Assembly: GCF_030954495.1 (NCBI RefSeq)
Contig: NZ_JAVHUW010000083.1
Location: 186,001 to 250,000, forward strand
DNA length: 64,000 nucleotides
From: Candidatus Desulfosporosinus nitrosoreducens
Lineage (GTDB): Bacteria; Bacillota; Desulfitobacteriia; Desulfitobacteriales; Desulfitobacteriaceae
Direction: 5' to 3'
The translations under genes and the position numbers were made by a program. Under the pieces are notes generated by a model that ran no database searches, was not told the DNA's origin, and saw only the letters and a list, made by a program, of their open reading frames with translations. This document shows, in pieces, positions 45,597 through 53,487 of this stretch (positions are counted from its first letter, which is position 1; each line of letters opens with the position of its first letter).

Positions 45597-45856
45597 TCCG
45601 AAGATCATCTTCGGGGGTCATCTTTTCACCTTCTGAAGGTACCTGATACTATCCGGAATTTGTCGAACAGCTCACCAAAGGTAAACCTAGAATAGTCTTT
45701 CGCTTTAACTGGGGACTCTTCACTTCTAAAAGTTGAATTCTCACGATATTATGACAAGTTTTGTCGAAGAAAAATAAAAATAAAGGTAACGGTAATTGCG
45801 TATAGAAGATATATCTAAACTGTTCTGTAAAAGTAATTATAGGGAGAGTGGTCTTA

Positions 45857-46294
45857 ATGAAAGTCAGAGATTTTGGGGGAAGCGGTTTTAAAAATCTGAA
45901 AAGAAAGGTATTACTCACGGTAACATTTGCTTTTTTATTAGTTCTTCAGATGGTTTTTAGCAGTCAAGTCAATGCTTCTGATGAACCTTTTGCGGTCAGC
46001 ACAGCAAACAATATGGTATTTCAATTTCAAGGAATTAATGTCGATTTCAACAGGAACATAGTGGTGCCGACCGATTGGTCAGGAATACAGCTATTAGACG
46101 GAAATGGTCAGGCAGTGGCAATAGATCGAGTAAACTTAACGAATTATCCGAATGAGCTGCAAATATATTCTAAGGCCTTATTAAATAGTCAGACGTACAC
46201 TTTGGTTATAGCTCCAAATACTATTTCTGATACGGAAGGGAATAAATACACGCAAGAGATACAAATAAATTTCAGTTGCAATGTACCTTCCTGA
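45857..46294 (+). CDS. Small exported protein with one Ig-like (Big_5-type) domain
   Basis: About 145 residues. A basic N-terminus and a hydrophobic stretch (VLLTVTFAFLLVLQMVFSSQ) form a signal peptide with a likely cleavage after VNA. The remainder, about 100 residues, follows the bacterial Ig-like pattern (a framed Phe, 'IQLLDGNGQAVAID' and 'LNSQTYTLVIAPNTISDTEG'). ATG 45857 is preferred after AGGGAG; GTG 45848 is possible. Such domains are usually part of long surface proteins, so this may be a survivor of a larger gene in this decay zone. Confidence 0.65.
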   Translation: MKVRDFGGSGFKNLKRKVLLTVTFAFLLVLQMVFSSQVNASDEPFAVSTANNMVFQFQGINVDFNRNIVVPTDWSGIQLLDGNGQAVAIDRVNLTNYPNELQIYSKALLNSQTYTLVIAPNTISDTEGNKYTQEIQINFSCNVPS

Positions 46295-46439
46295 ATTGAT
46301 GCTCTAAACTATATGTACTCCGAGATACCTATTATCTAAAATGAAGACAGTGCCGAAGTAGGAAGAAAAATAATTTGTAATTAGTTGGTTCATAGTAATC
46401 AAGTAAGCGGTGGAACATATAGCGTTGCATAAAAATTAG

Positions 46440-46470
46440 CCCTGATTTTCAGTTCTTGAAAATCAGGGCG
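46440..46470. terminator. Perfect 13-bp hairpin after the Ig-like gene
   Basis: GCCCTGATTTTCA (46440-46452) pairs perfectly with TGAAAATCAGGGC (46458-46470) over 5 nt. A-rich and T-rich flanks suggest bidirectional termination. Confidence 0.75.
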
Positions 46471-46521
46471 ATTTACATTTTTACAAAAAACCTCACTTGC
46501 AACGTCCTTGATGTATTTATA

Positions 46522-46650
46522 CTATTTACGGATTAACTTCTTAGAGTGAGCATCCGATAAATCATCATACTTATTGGTTCCTTCTTCTACTAAATAGTCA
46601 TAAATTAGTTCGGCATAGTCTCTGTCTTCCCGGACCATCTTCCGAAGCGC
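46522..46650 (-). pseudogene. Orphan C-terminal coding fragment
   Basis: The minus strand reads ALRKMVREDRDYAELIYDYL, then VEEGTNKYDDLSDAHSKKLI and RK, with a stop at 46522-46524. It is open without an upstream start except an internal ATG with no good ribosome binding site. I do not recognise the family; it may be a 38-residue protein or a remnant. Confidence 0.4.
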
Positions 46651-46902
46651 CACGACGAAAATGAATTAGCTCAGGGTAGGGACGAGATTGTTTCGATTAC
46701 AGGTTCAACTGGTAATAAGATTTACAGCATGATTGGAACCAAGCGGGCAGCGGTTAATACCAACGCAATGTTCGACGATTCCCAGTATCAAGACGTTTCT
46801 ATTGACGAAAAGACGATCACATTGGTTGTTGTTCGCCGTGACGGTAAACTTATAACGATAAAGCCCGATAAAGATACCAAAATCGAAACGACACATGCCT
46901 AA
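46651..46902 (+). pseudogene. 5'-truncated coding fragment, C-terminal beta-rich domain
   Basis: An 83-codon open stretch without a proper start reads GRDEIVSITGSTGNKIYSMI, then later SIDEKTITLVVVRRDGKLIT and a stop at 46900-46902. The text resembles the stalk/copper-amine-oxidase-N-like domains of Firmicute surface proteins, a weak resemblance only. It abuts the minus-strand fragment head to head at 46650, which suggests a recombination junction. From 46903 to 47203 nothing recognisable was found. Confidence 0.45.
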
Positions 46903-47203
46903 ATAAGTTAAAATTATTTAGTTGTTGGATTGAAATGTCGATCTTTGAAAGAAGTGGATTTCAATTTTGGTCAGGAACGGTATGGCTGAAGAACATATAT
47001 TAATGTGTGATTGGGAGTATGAGGATATTTTTTATGTTACTTTAAGCAGGAAATAGGGTAAAACAGTAGAATTAGTATTTATAGTAAGAATTTAAGGAAA
47101 TATCCCAGCTATTCCATCTTCTCACATGCTTGGGCCTTGCCAAGCTCAAAAAATTGTCGCTTTGATAAGGGAACTATGTGAATATGCTTGTTCTTTTTAG
47201 GGT

Positions 47204-47434
47204 ATGAGCTCAAAAAGATCATCAAACGGAAGTGAGAAATTATCGAAATTAAAAGTGTGGCAGGTCTTGAAAGATTCGTTGTCAGTTAATAATGGCACAG
47301 GATGGTTTTATATCTGGTACAGCCTAATTATTTTACCATGGTTATATTTATTTTGGATAATTAATTGCATAGTCTATATTAAAGCTGCTTTTTTACATCT
47401 AGCCTTAGGAAGTGATTTTTATGATGGTCTTTAG
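47204..47434 (+). CDS. Small membrane protein of unknown function
   Basis: Seventy-six residues with a basic, serine-rich N-terminus and one or two hydrophobic helices (WYSLIILPWLYLFWIINCIV). The ribosome binding site is weak (TAGGGT). It overlaps the next gene by 14 bp, which supports it being translated as part of the flotillin operon. Confidence 0.5.
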   Translation: MSSKRSSNGSEKLSKLKVWQVLKDSLSVNNGTGWFYIWYSLIILPWLYLFWIINCIVYIKAAFLHLALGSDFYDGL

Positions 47435-48062
47435 TTCAAGTGTCAATTTTCTAGAGAGTGTTTACATAATTTGTTTAGCAGTGGGTTTTATTTTCAGCGT
47501 GGTAAGCTTAGTTTTTGGCGGACATGGAGGGCATATGTATCATGTTGACCATGCACATTTAGGCCATTCCAGTATGGGACATACCGCACATGCTGCTATA
47601 GATTCAACTGATAATAGCGGCATTGCTAATGATAGTACGCCTCTTTATACCGTGCCCATATTAAATATCCAGGCTATATTTGCTTTTCTTCTTGGTTTTG
47701 GGTCAGGTGGTCTTGTAGGTTTTCAAGTTTTTAAGATGGCTTTACTCACACTTCCTCTTGCTTTAGTTGGGGGTATAGTGTTTTGGTGGTTAGTTCGAGG
47801 AGTAATAACTCTAATGCTCAGGAATCAGACCGCTTATTTAGACATCAAAGACACCGATGCAGTGGGGGTAACCGGTTTGGTGACAACCAGGATTTCAGCA
47901 GATTCAATGGGTGAGGTTCTATATCCTTTACAGGGTACAGATAGAATCATCAGGGCTAAAGCATTAGATGGAGGTCAAATTAATAAAGGCGTAAGTGTGG
48001 TCATAGTTAAAGTAGAAAGGGGAGTAGCCTACGTATCTTCAGCTGATTCATTTGGCAAGTAA
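47421..48062 (+). CDS. NfeD/YuaF-like membrane protein
   Basis: About 213 residues. A first membrane helix is followed by a histidine/glycine-rich loop (GGHGGHMYHVDHAHLGHSSM), then two helices (IFAFLLGFGSGGLVGFQVF, LPLALVGGIVFWWLVRG) and a C-terminal soluble OB-fold-like domain (AVGVTGLVTTRIS ... VERGVAYVSS). This layout and position match the YuaF/NfeD partners of flotillins. ATG 47421 follows AGGAAGTG; GTG 47412 is possible. The His-rich loop could bind metal; that is inference. Confidence 0.8.
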   Translation: MMVFSSSVNFLESVYIICLAVGFIFSVVSLVFGGHGGHMYHVDHAHLGHSSMGHTAHAAIDSTDNSGIANDSTPLYTVPILNIQAIFAFLLGFGSGGLVGFQVFKMALLTLPLALVGGIVFWWLVRGVITLMLRNQTAYLDIKDTDAVGVTGLVTTRISADSMGEVLYPLQGTDRIIRAKALDGGQINKGVSVVIVKVERGVAYVSSADSFGK

Positions 48063-48086
48063 AAGATTGAGAAAGGGGTAAATTGG

Positions 48087-49580
48087 ATGATTTTTTCGAG
48101 TGTTATAATCATTATTGCAGTGGCGGTTGTAGGTTTGTTGGCTATCTTAAGTATGCTTGCTCGTATGTTTCAGAAAGCCGGACCGGATGAAGCCTTAATT
48201 GTTTTTGGTATGGGTGGTTCTAATGTTATAACAGGAGGCGGTCGAGTCGTCTGGCCACTTGTGCAAACTTGCAAGCGTATATCTTTAGCTTTGATGTCTT
48301 TTGACATTGCTCCAGCAAATGATTTATATACTACTCAAGGAGTAGCGGTAACCATCGAAGCGGTGTCCCAAATTAAGATTATTGATATCTCAGATGCTAT
48401 TAAAACAGCGGCAGTTCAGTTTTTGTCCAAGAGTGACGAAGCTCAAGAGATTATGATTAAACAGGTCATGGAGGGTCACCTTCGTAGTATTATCGGTCAG
48501 TTAACCGTCGAGCAAATTGTTAAGGAACCGGATATGGTTCAAACAAAGATGCTTGAGACCTGTCAGGGCGAGTTATCTAAGATGGGACTTGAAGTTCGGT
48601 CATTTACAATTAAGAGTGTCAAAGATCGCAATCAGTATATTGAAAATATGGGTAAACCAGAGATTGCCCGTGTACTTAAAGAGGCCGAGATAGCTAAGGC
48701 TACGGCCTTTAAAGAAAGTGAAATCCAGAAAGCGGCAGCCGAACGAGACGCTGCCATTGCCAGGGCAGAGGCGCAGCAAAAGACTGTAGAGGCGCAGACT
48801 CAGTCTGAGACACAACAAGCAGAGAATATGAAAAATCTGAATTTGAAGAAAGCTCAATATGATGCCGAAGTGCAAAAGGCACAGGCTGATAAAGAAAATG
48901 CCTATAAACTACGTGATGCTGAACTGCAGCAGGAATTGACCAAGAAGCAGTGGACTGTGAAACAGATTGAACGCCAGGGTGAAACTGCCGTCGCTGAAGC
49001 CGAAATTATTCGTAAGCAAAAAGAATTGGAAGCTGATGTAATTAAACCTGCGGAAGCCGGAGCTCAGGCTGTGAAGATTAAGCAACAAGCTCAGGCTGAA
49101 GCTAATGCCCAGGTTACAGTGATTGAGAATAAAGCTAAGGCTGAAGCCACCGCTCTTAACATCAAGTTGGAAAGCGAAGCCAAGGCTGAAGCTACTAAAT
49201 CTGTCGGTAGCGCCGAAGCGGATATTATTCGTTCTAAGGGTCTTGCAGAGGCTGAAGCTATTCAAGCAAAAGCAGAAGCCTTTGCTAATTACTCACAAGC
49301 GGCCATCTTAGACAAATTACTGGCTGGTTTGCCGGATCTTGCCAAAGCCGTCACTGCCCCTCTGGAAAACATTGATAAGATTACGGTTGTATCCACTGGT
49401 GGGGACAATTCAGGGATGCAGAAAGTCACTCGCGATGTCACGAATATGATTGCCCAGGTTCCTGATCTGGTGGAAACTTTGACTGGCATAGACATCAAGG
49501 ATGCTATTTCCAACCTAGGTGTTTTGAAGAAAAACACTGGTTCTGTTTCAGTAAATAATAATGATTCTATTGAGGATTAA
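48087..49580 (+). CDS. floT: Flotillin
   Basis: A 497-residue flotillin of the YuaG/FloT type. An N-terminal hydrophobic anchor (about 2-25) is followed by an SPFH/band-7 domain to about residue 190 (DEALIVFGMGG, TTQGVAVTIEAVSQIKI). A long Ala/Glu/Lys-rich coiled coil follows (about 190-400, many EA repeats), then a C-terminal oligomerisation region (LLAGLPDLAKAVTAPLENID). Flotillins organise ordered membrane domains. The start follows AAAGGGG, 24 bp after the NfeD-like gene, the classic pairing. Confidence 0.94.
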   Translation: MIFSSVIIIIAVAVVGLLAILSMLARMFQKAGPDEALIVFGMGGSNVITGGGRVVWPLVQTCKRISLALMSFDIAPANDLYTTQGVAVTIEAVSQIKIIDISDAIKTAAVQFLSKSDEAQEIMIKQVMEGHLRSIIGQLTVEQIVKEPDMVQTKMLETCQGELSKMGLEVRSFTIKSVKDRNQYIENMGKPEIARVLKEAEIAKATAFKESEIQKAAAERDAAIARAEAQQKTVEAQTQSETQQAENMKNLNLKKAQYDAEVQKAQADKENAYKLRDAELQQELTKKQWTVKQIERQGETAVAEAEIIRKQKELEADVIKPAEAGAQAVKIKQQAQAEANAQVTVIENKAKAEATALNIKLESEAKAEATKSVGSAEADIIRSKGLAEAEAIQAKAEAFANYSQAAILDKLLAGLPDLAKAVTAPLENIDKITVVSTGGDNSGMQKVTRDVTNMIAQVPDLVETLTGIDIKDAISNLGVLKKNTGSVSVNNNDSIED

Positions 49581-49933
49581 TGTTAATATGCTAAATAAGA
49601 TGGTGACAGGTCTAAAACTGTATGAGGCAAAATAATACATTCGTCCAACCTTGCTCTCATCAGAAACGATGGGGGCATTACTTATGGATTTTCTACCAGG
49701 GCATTTACGATTTGCGCGATCGTGGTAAATAACCTCAGTTTTGTAATTAGTAAATGTAAGATTATTGTCGGAATCGGGAAGGATTTTTAAATGTTTTTGT
49801 CGCAATAATGTGAATACATTGTTCGAGGTTTACGCATAAACAGTGTTATAATGCTTATGATGAAGATAAAGTTGAAGTAAAGGTTCGAACGATAAATTTA
49901 TTGTTTATTAGTATTGAAAGGAGAATGGAAGCT
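49581..49933. other. Intergenic region before pspA
   Basis: About 350 bp separate flotillin from pspA. A minus-strand open stretch crosses 49548-49805 but has no ribosome binding site or family signature. No promoter or hairpin could be assigned with confidence. Confidence 0.4.
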
Positions 49934-50620
49934 ATGGGGTTGTTTAGTAAGGTAAAAGATTTGCTTCAAGCAAATACTATGGATCTTATAACCAAGGCTG
50001 AAGATCCGGAAAAGATGTTAAATCTTTATGTAGAACGAGCAACGGAGGAAGTCCGCAATTTTCAAATTCAAGTCAACCGTGCTCTGGCGGATAAAATTCA
50101 ACTTGAGGAACGCATTGAAGGCTTGAATAAGGAAATTAAAGTGCGCAGTGAACAGGCTGCACTTGCCGTACAGCAGGGAAAGGATGATTTGGCGAGGACT
50201 GCTTTAACCTATAAAAAACAGGCTGAGAACAGCAAGAGAGATTATGAGTCCCAACTTACAGAACAGGCCAAATCGGTTGAAGATCTTCAGAATAACCTTC
50301 ATCTGCTTTCGGAAAAACTGGAAAAGGCCAAGATAGAACGTAATAACCTGGTTATGCGTCAACGACGGGCGGAAACTATGAAAAAGGCGAATGAAGCTGT
50401 ATCCGGAGTTTCTGCCCACGACCCGTTGGTAGATTTTGATCGAATGAAAGACCGGGTTGAACGCCTGGAGGCGGAAGCCAAGGCGTCCGGAACAATGGTA
50501 CACAGAAATACAATTGAAGAACAATTTGCAGAACTAGAAACGAGCAAAGTCAATTCCGAAATCGAGGATGAGTTAGCAAAACTTAAAGAAGGAAATAAAA
50601 TTGAGTTAAATAAGAATTAG
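49934..50620 (+). CDS. pspA: PspA/IM30 family membrane-stress protein
   Basis: A protein of about 228 residues, the usual PspA length, starting MGLFSKVKDLLQANTMDLI with the amphipathic membrane-binding helix. Heptad-rich coiled coil runs through most of the protein (EEVRNFQIQVNRALADKIQL). The family stabilises membranes under stress. ATG 49934 follows AAGGAG at ten bases; ATG 49925 is too close. Its position after flotillin and before a Tim44-like protein forms a membrane-integrity module. Confidence 0.93.
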   Translation: MGLFSKVKDLLQANTMDLITKAEDPEKMLNLYVERATEEVRNFQIQVNRALADKIQLEERIEGLNKEIKVRSEQAALAVQQGKDDLARTALTYKKQAENSKRDYESQLTEQAKSVEDLQNNLHLLSEKLEKAKIERNNLVMRQRRAETMKKANEAVSGVSAHDPLVDFDRMKDRVERLEAEAKASGTMVHRNTIEEQFAELETSKVNSEIEDELAKLKEGNKIELNKN

Positions 50621-50692
50621 GTTCTCCATTAAGGCTGCACTGGATCGTCATTGCGAGTTTTCTAAAAGAGATGCTTAGGATCGGTGATTGGC

Positions 50693-51625
50693 ATGAATTT
50701 TTGGACAAAACGTATAGCGGTAATTCTAACGACTCTCATTCTCTCGGGAAGTCAAGTATCGCTGGCCTTAGCACGTGGCGGCGGCGGTTTAGGCGGAAGC
50801 TTGGGTGATAGCTCGGGAGGAAGCTTTAGTGGCGGGTCTTTTTCCGGAGGCGGTCATTTGGGAGGTGGGGGACTTGGTGGGTTCTTTCCCATTCCGTTCT
50901 TCTTCGGGGGGTATGGGTCCGGAGGAATACTTTTCCTCGTTATCCTTTATATAGCGTGGCGGTTTTTAAATGCTGGAAGCCAAGAAAGACGAAGGTGGGG
51001 CCGTAATGATCGCTTCCCATCTACGACAAGTTCTAAAACCGTGAATAATGATCGCAACTCAAGAGAGACAGCTGTAGATTTAAATGGCCGACCGATTTCC
51101 AATTCGGAAAATCTTCAGCGCTTTGGTAAAGCTATAAATTATACACGCGAGAATATGAGCTATTTAGCGGAAACGTTTTCTCGTTGGGATCGGGATTTTC
51201 TTGTCGGCAGGGTTCGTCAGGTCTTCTTTTGGCTACAGGATAGTTGGAGTCGGCAGGACCTCTCGAGAGCGGAAGAGTACCTAATAACTGCGTTGAATAA
51301 GAAGTACCAGACGGATCTTCAAGGCATGAAAGCTCGTGGAGAGCGCAATATAATAAAGGAACCAATTTTGAACACCGGGGATATTGAGTTTATTCATAGT
51401 CATCTGGATGAAGAATCACAATATTTTATTGTCATGGTTTTTGCGAGTTTAATCGATTATACGTTAGACGACTCAGGAAAACTCATATCCGGAAATGATA
51501 AGCACAGACTTTACTTTACAGAATTTTGGAAGTTTGTCTGGCAGGATGAGAAGTGGTTGTTGGCAAGTATTTATCAGGAAGACGCATTAGAAATAGCTAA
51601 AATTGCGCGTGGAATAGAAGATTAG
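50693..51625 (+). CDS. Exported Gly-rich protein with Tim44-like domain
   Basis: About 310 residues. A signal peptide (IAVILTTLILSGSQVSLALA) is followed by a glycine/serine-rich segment (GGGLGGSLGDSSGGSFSGGS), then one transmembrane helix (ILFLVILYIAWRFL near residue 85). The C-terminal part (about 175-310) is a Tim44-like domain of the NTF2 fold (WSRQDLSRAEEYLITALNKK). ATG 50693 or GTG 50684 may be the start. The terminator at 51663 follows. Bacterial Tim44-like proteins are poorly characterised; a membrane-linked role is inferred from pspA and flotillin next door. Confidence 0.8.
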   Translation: MNFWTKRIAVILTTLILSGSQVSLALARGGGGLGGSLGDSSGGSFSGGSFSGGGHLGGGGLGGFFPIPFFFGGYGSGGILFLVILYIAWRFLNAGSQERRRWGRNDRFPSTTSSKTVNNDRNSRETAVDLNGRPISNSENLQRFGKAINYTRENMSYLAETFSRWDRDFLVGRVRQVFFWLQDSWSRQDLSRAEEYLITALNKKYQTDLQGMKARGERNIIKEPILNTGDIEFIHSHLDEESQYFIVMVFASLIDYTLDDSGKLISGNDKHRLYFTEFWKFVWQDEKWLLASIYQEDALEIAKIARGIED

Positions 51626-51662
51626 AGATCTATATGGTTTAATCAAAGCTAAATTAATTGCA

Positions 51663-51696
51663 AACCTGTTTCCACAGTTCAGGAGACAGGTTTTTT
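51663..51696 (+). terminator. Terminator of the flotillin-pspA-Tim44 region
   Basis: AACCTGTTTCC (51663-51673) pairs with GGAGACAGGTT (51682-51692), one G-U pair, with six T at 51691-51696. From 51697 to 52078 only a 51-codon open stretch starting in the T-run is seen; no convincing gene. Confidence 0.85.
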
Positions 51697-52078
51697 ATGT
51701 ACATACAAGAACAACCTGTCGATTACGATGAAGTTTATGAACGTGTGAAAAATCTTTGTCAAGGTGATTCCATCATAGCGAAGTATCTAGTGAACAAGTT
51801 AACTGCCAACGCCAGGACGTCTTATTTAGACAGGCTGTTTTTCCTTTTATAGAATATATTTGCTATTTTAGGAAGGAAATTAAGAAATAATGCGGAAAGT
51901 GTAAAGGTACTTTATTATCGGAGCCTAGAAAATGTTAGCCGACTCAGAAGGTCTTGCAAACTCGCTTGTGGAAGGATTATTTTGACTGCATTAAACCCTT
52001 TAGCAATATTATTTTAGGCTCTTTATCACGAGAGGAATTTAACAATAATTTGACTGATTTTCTCCGAGGAGGTTCCCT

Positions 52079-52666
52079 ATGGACAGCAGCACATCTTTTC
52101 GTGGAAACAAAAGATTGATTATCGGAATAGCCGTCATAGGTATCATTTTGTTTTCAAGCTGGTTTATTCCACGTAAAATAATGAGCATTAGACCAAGCGA
52201 TGTCATTGAAATTCAAAATCTAATCTTAGATTCCGTGAAAACGGAGCAAACAGCTGTTATTCTTCCGGAACCTTATCGCTCAAATTTTAACATCCCTATT
52301 TCGGACGAAGTTAAAAGGAAAGCGAACGAGAACATTGAGGATAAATTTTTAAAATTCTATATTCCCAACTCTCAAATCTTAAAGAAAATGGTTAAGCAGT
52401 CAGAAGGGATGATCAAGGCACAGGAAACAGGTAACTATAGGTTTGCGGATGGCGGAGTTGCCAAGTATAAAAACATCAAGATATATGGATATGGCAATGC
52501 TGCCACTGTCAGTGCTGACATTTGGGTATGGAACCAAGCGTTAATTAACAACGTAATTGCCCACCCCGAAATAGGATTGCATTATCAGTTTTCAGTTGTT
52601 CGTATAGGGAAATCATGGGTCATTAATGATGAAAGCTCAACCGTCATACCTGGCGAAGGGGCGTAG
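52079..52666 (+). CDS. Membrane-anchored protein of unknown function
   Basis: A 195-residue protein with one N-terminal transmembrane segment (LIIGIAVIGIILFSSWFI) and an extracytoplasmic domain that mixes helix and strand, ending in HYQFSVVRIGKSWVINDESS, which looks like an NTF2-like last strand. I do not recognise a family. The start follows GAGGAGG at six bases, so it is surely translated. It is monocistronic between the Tim44 terminator and the tetR promoter. Confidence 0.7.
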   Translation: MDSSTSFRGNKRLIIGIAVIGIILFSSWFIPRKIMSIRPSDVIEIQNLILDSVKTEQTAVILPEPYRSNFNIPISDEVKRKANENIEDKFLKFYIPNSQILKKMVKQSEGMIKAQETGNYRFADGGVAKYKNIKIYGYGNAATVSADIWVWNQALINNVIAHPEIGLHYQFSVVRIGKSWVINDESSTVIPGEGA

Positions 52667-52729
52667 ATTAAGTTCTCTCAAGCAAGTATTTGGGAGGGCT
52701 TTTTATTTTGAGTTTTGTTGAAAACGCTC

Positions 52730-52786
52730 TTGACCGAATCGGTTTAGAGTGTTACAGTTATCTCGACCGATTCGGTTGAGATAACT
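52730..52786 (+). promoter_or_regulatory. tetR-rph promoter with two TetR-type operators
   Basis: A sigma-A promoter, TTGACC (52730-52735), 17 bp, TACAGT (52753-52758), is overlapped by two palindromes. One has core ACCGAATCGGT (52733-52743) with CTCT/AGAG flanks. The other has core ACCGATTCGGT (52766-52776) within a 31-bp near-perfect inverted repeat (52756-52786, arms AGTTATCTC/GAGATAACT). Centres are 33 bp apart. This suits strong autorepression by the downstream TetR protein. Confidence 0.85.
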
Positions 52787-52801
52787 AAAGAGGTGAAATT
52801 T

Positions 52802-53416
52802 ATGGAGAAATTTTTCAGTTTATCGATAGAAAAACAAAACCTAATCCTTGATGCCGCTCTGCGGGTTTTTGGTGCTAATGCCTATAAAAAAGCTTCCATT
52901 AGCGATATTGCTGCTGCCGCAGGAATTTCCAAATCTATGGTATTTCATTACTTTGGCACCAAAAAAGCACTGTATCTTTACCTGATTAATTTGTGCGGGA
53001 CTATCATCATGAATGAGGTTAATGAAATCTTTGACAACAGTATTACTGATTTTTTTGAGCGAATCAAAATGTCGTCGAGTATTGAAATTTCTATTATGAA
53101 ACGACACGCTGCGATACCATCTTTTTTAACCAGCGTGTACTTTGAAACTGACGAGGAAGTGAAAGATGAGATAAAGGCTATTCTGAACAGTGGAGAAGAT
53201 TTCAGAAACAAAATAGCTTTTGAGGGTGTGGATACTTCCAAATTCAAAGACGGGGTTGACCTGAGACTTTTGCTGAAAATGCTTTCCTGGATGGCCGATG
53301 GATACACCAAACAGTTATCGGATAAAGCTGAGATGAGTTTTGACACCATGTTGGAAGAATTCAATGAATGCTTAGATATGCTCAAAAACAACTTCTATAA
53401 GGAAACGTATCTGTAG
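52802..53416 (+). CDS. TetR-family repressor
   Basis: About 204 residues. The N-terminal helix-turn-helix reads ILDAALRVFGANAYKKASIS then DIAAAAGISKSMVFHYFGTK, a typical TetR DNA-binding domain. The C-terminal ligand domain is divergent. ATG 52802 is spaced correctly from GAGGTG; GTG 52793 is too close. The two operators just upstream imply autoregulation, and the phosphotransferase gene 71 bp downstream is probably controlled with it. The inducer is unknown; a rifamycin-like drug is one possibility. Confidence 0.9.
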   Translation: MEKFFSLSIEKQNLILDAALRVFGANAYKKASISDIAAAAGISKSMVFHYFGTKKALYLYLINLCGTIIMNEVNEIFDNSITDFFERIKMSSSIEISIMKRHAAIPSFLTSVYFETDEEVKDEIKAILNSGEDFRNKIAFEGVDTSKFKDGVDLRLLLKMLSWMADGYTKQLSDKAEMSFDTMLEEFNECLDMLKNNFYKETYL

Positions 53417-53487
53417 ATTAGGGGAGTAAAAAAAGTAAATAGTTGCTTGTAGAATCTTGCCGCAAATAATCAGGGGAGGTAGTAAAT

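Noticed and set aside
49548..49805. An 85-codon minus-strand frame between flotillin and pspA
   Set aside because: No good start or ribosome binding site and no family signature; it also overlaps the flotillin 3' end. It could be a remnant but I cannot support it.
51697..51852. A 51-codon frame starting in the T-run of the terminator at 51663
   Set aside because: Its only plausible ribosome binding site is the right arm of the terminator stem; kept out for lack of independent support.
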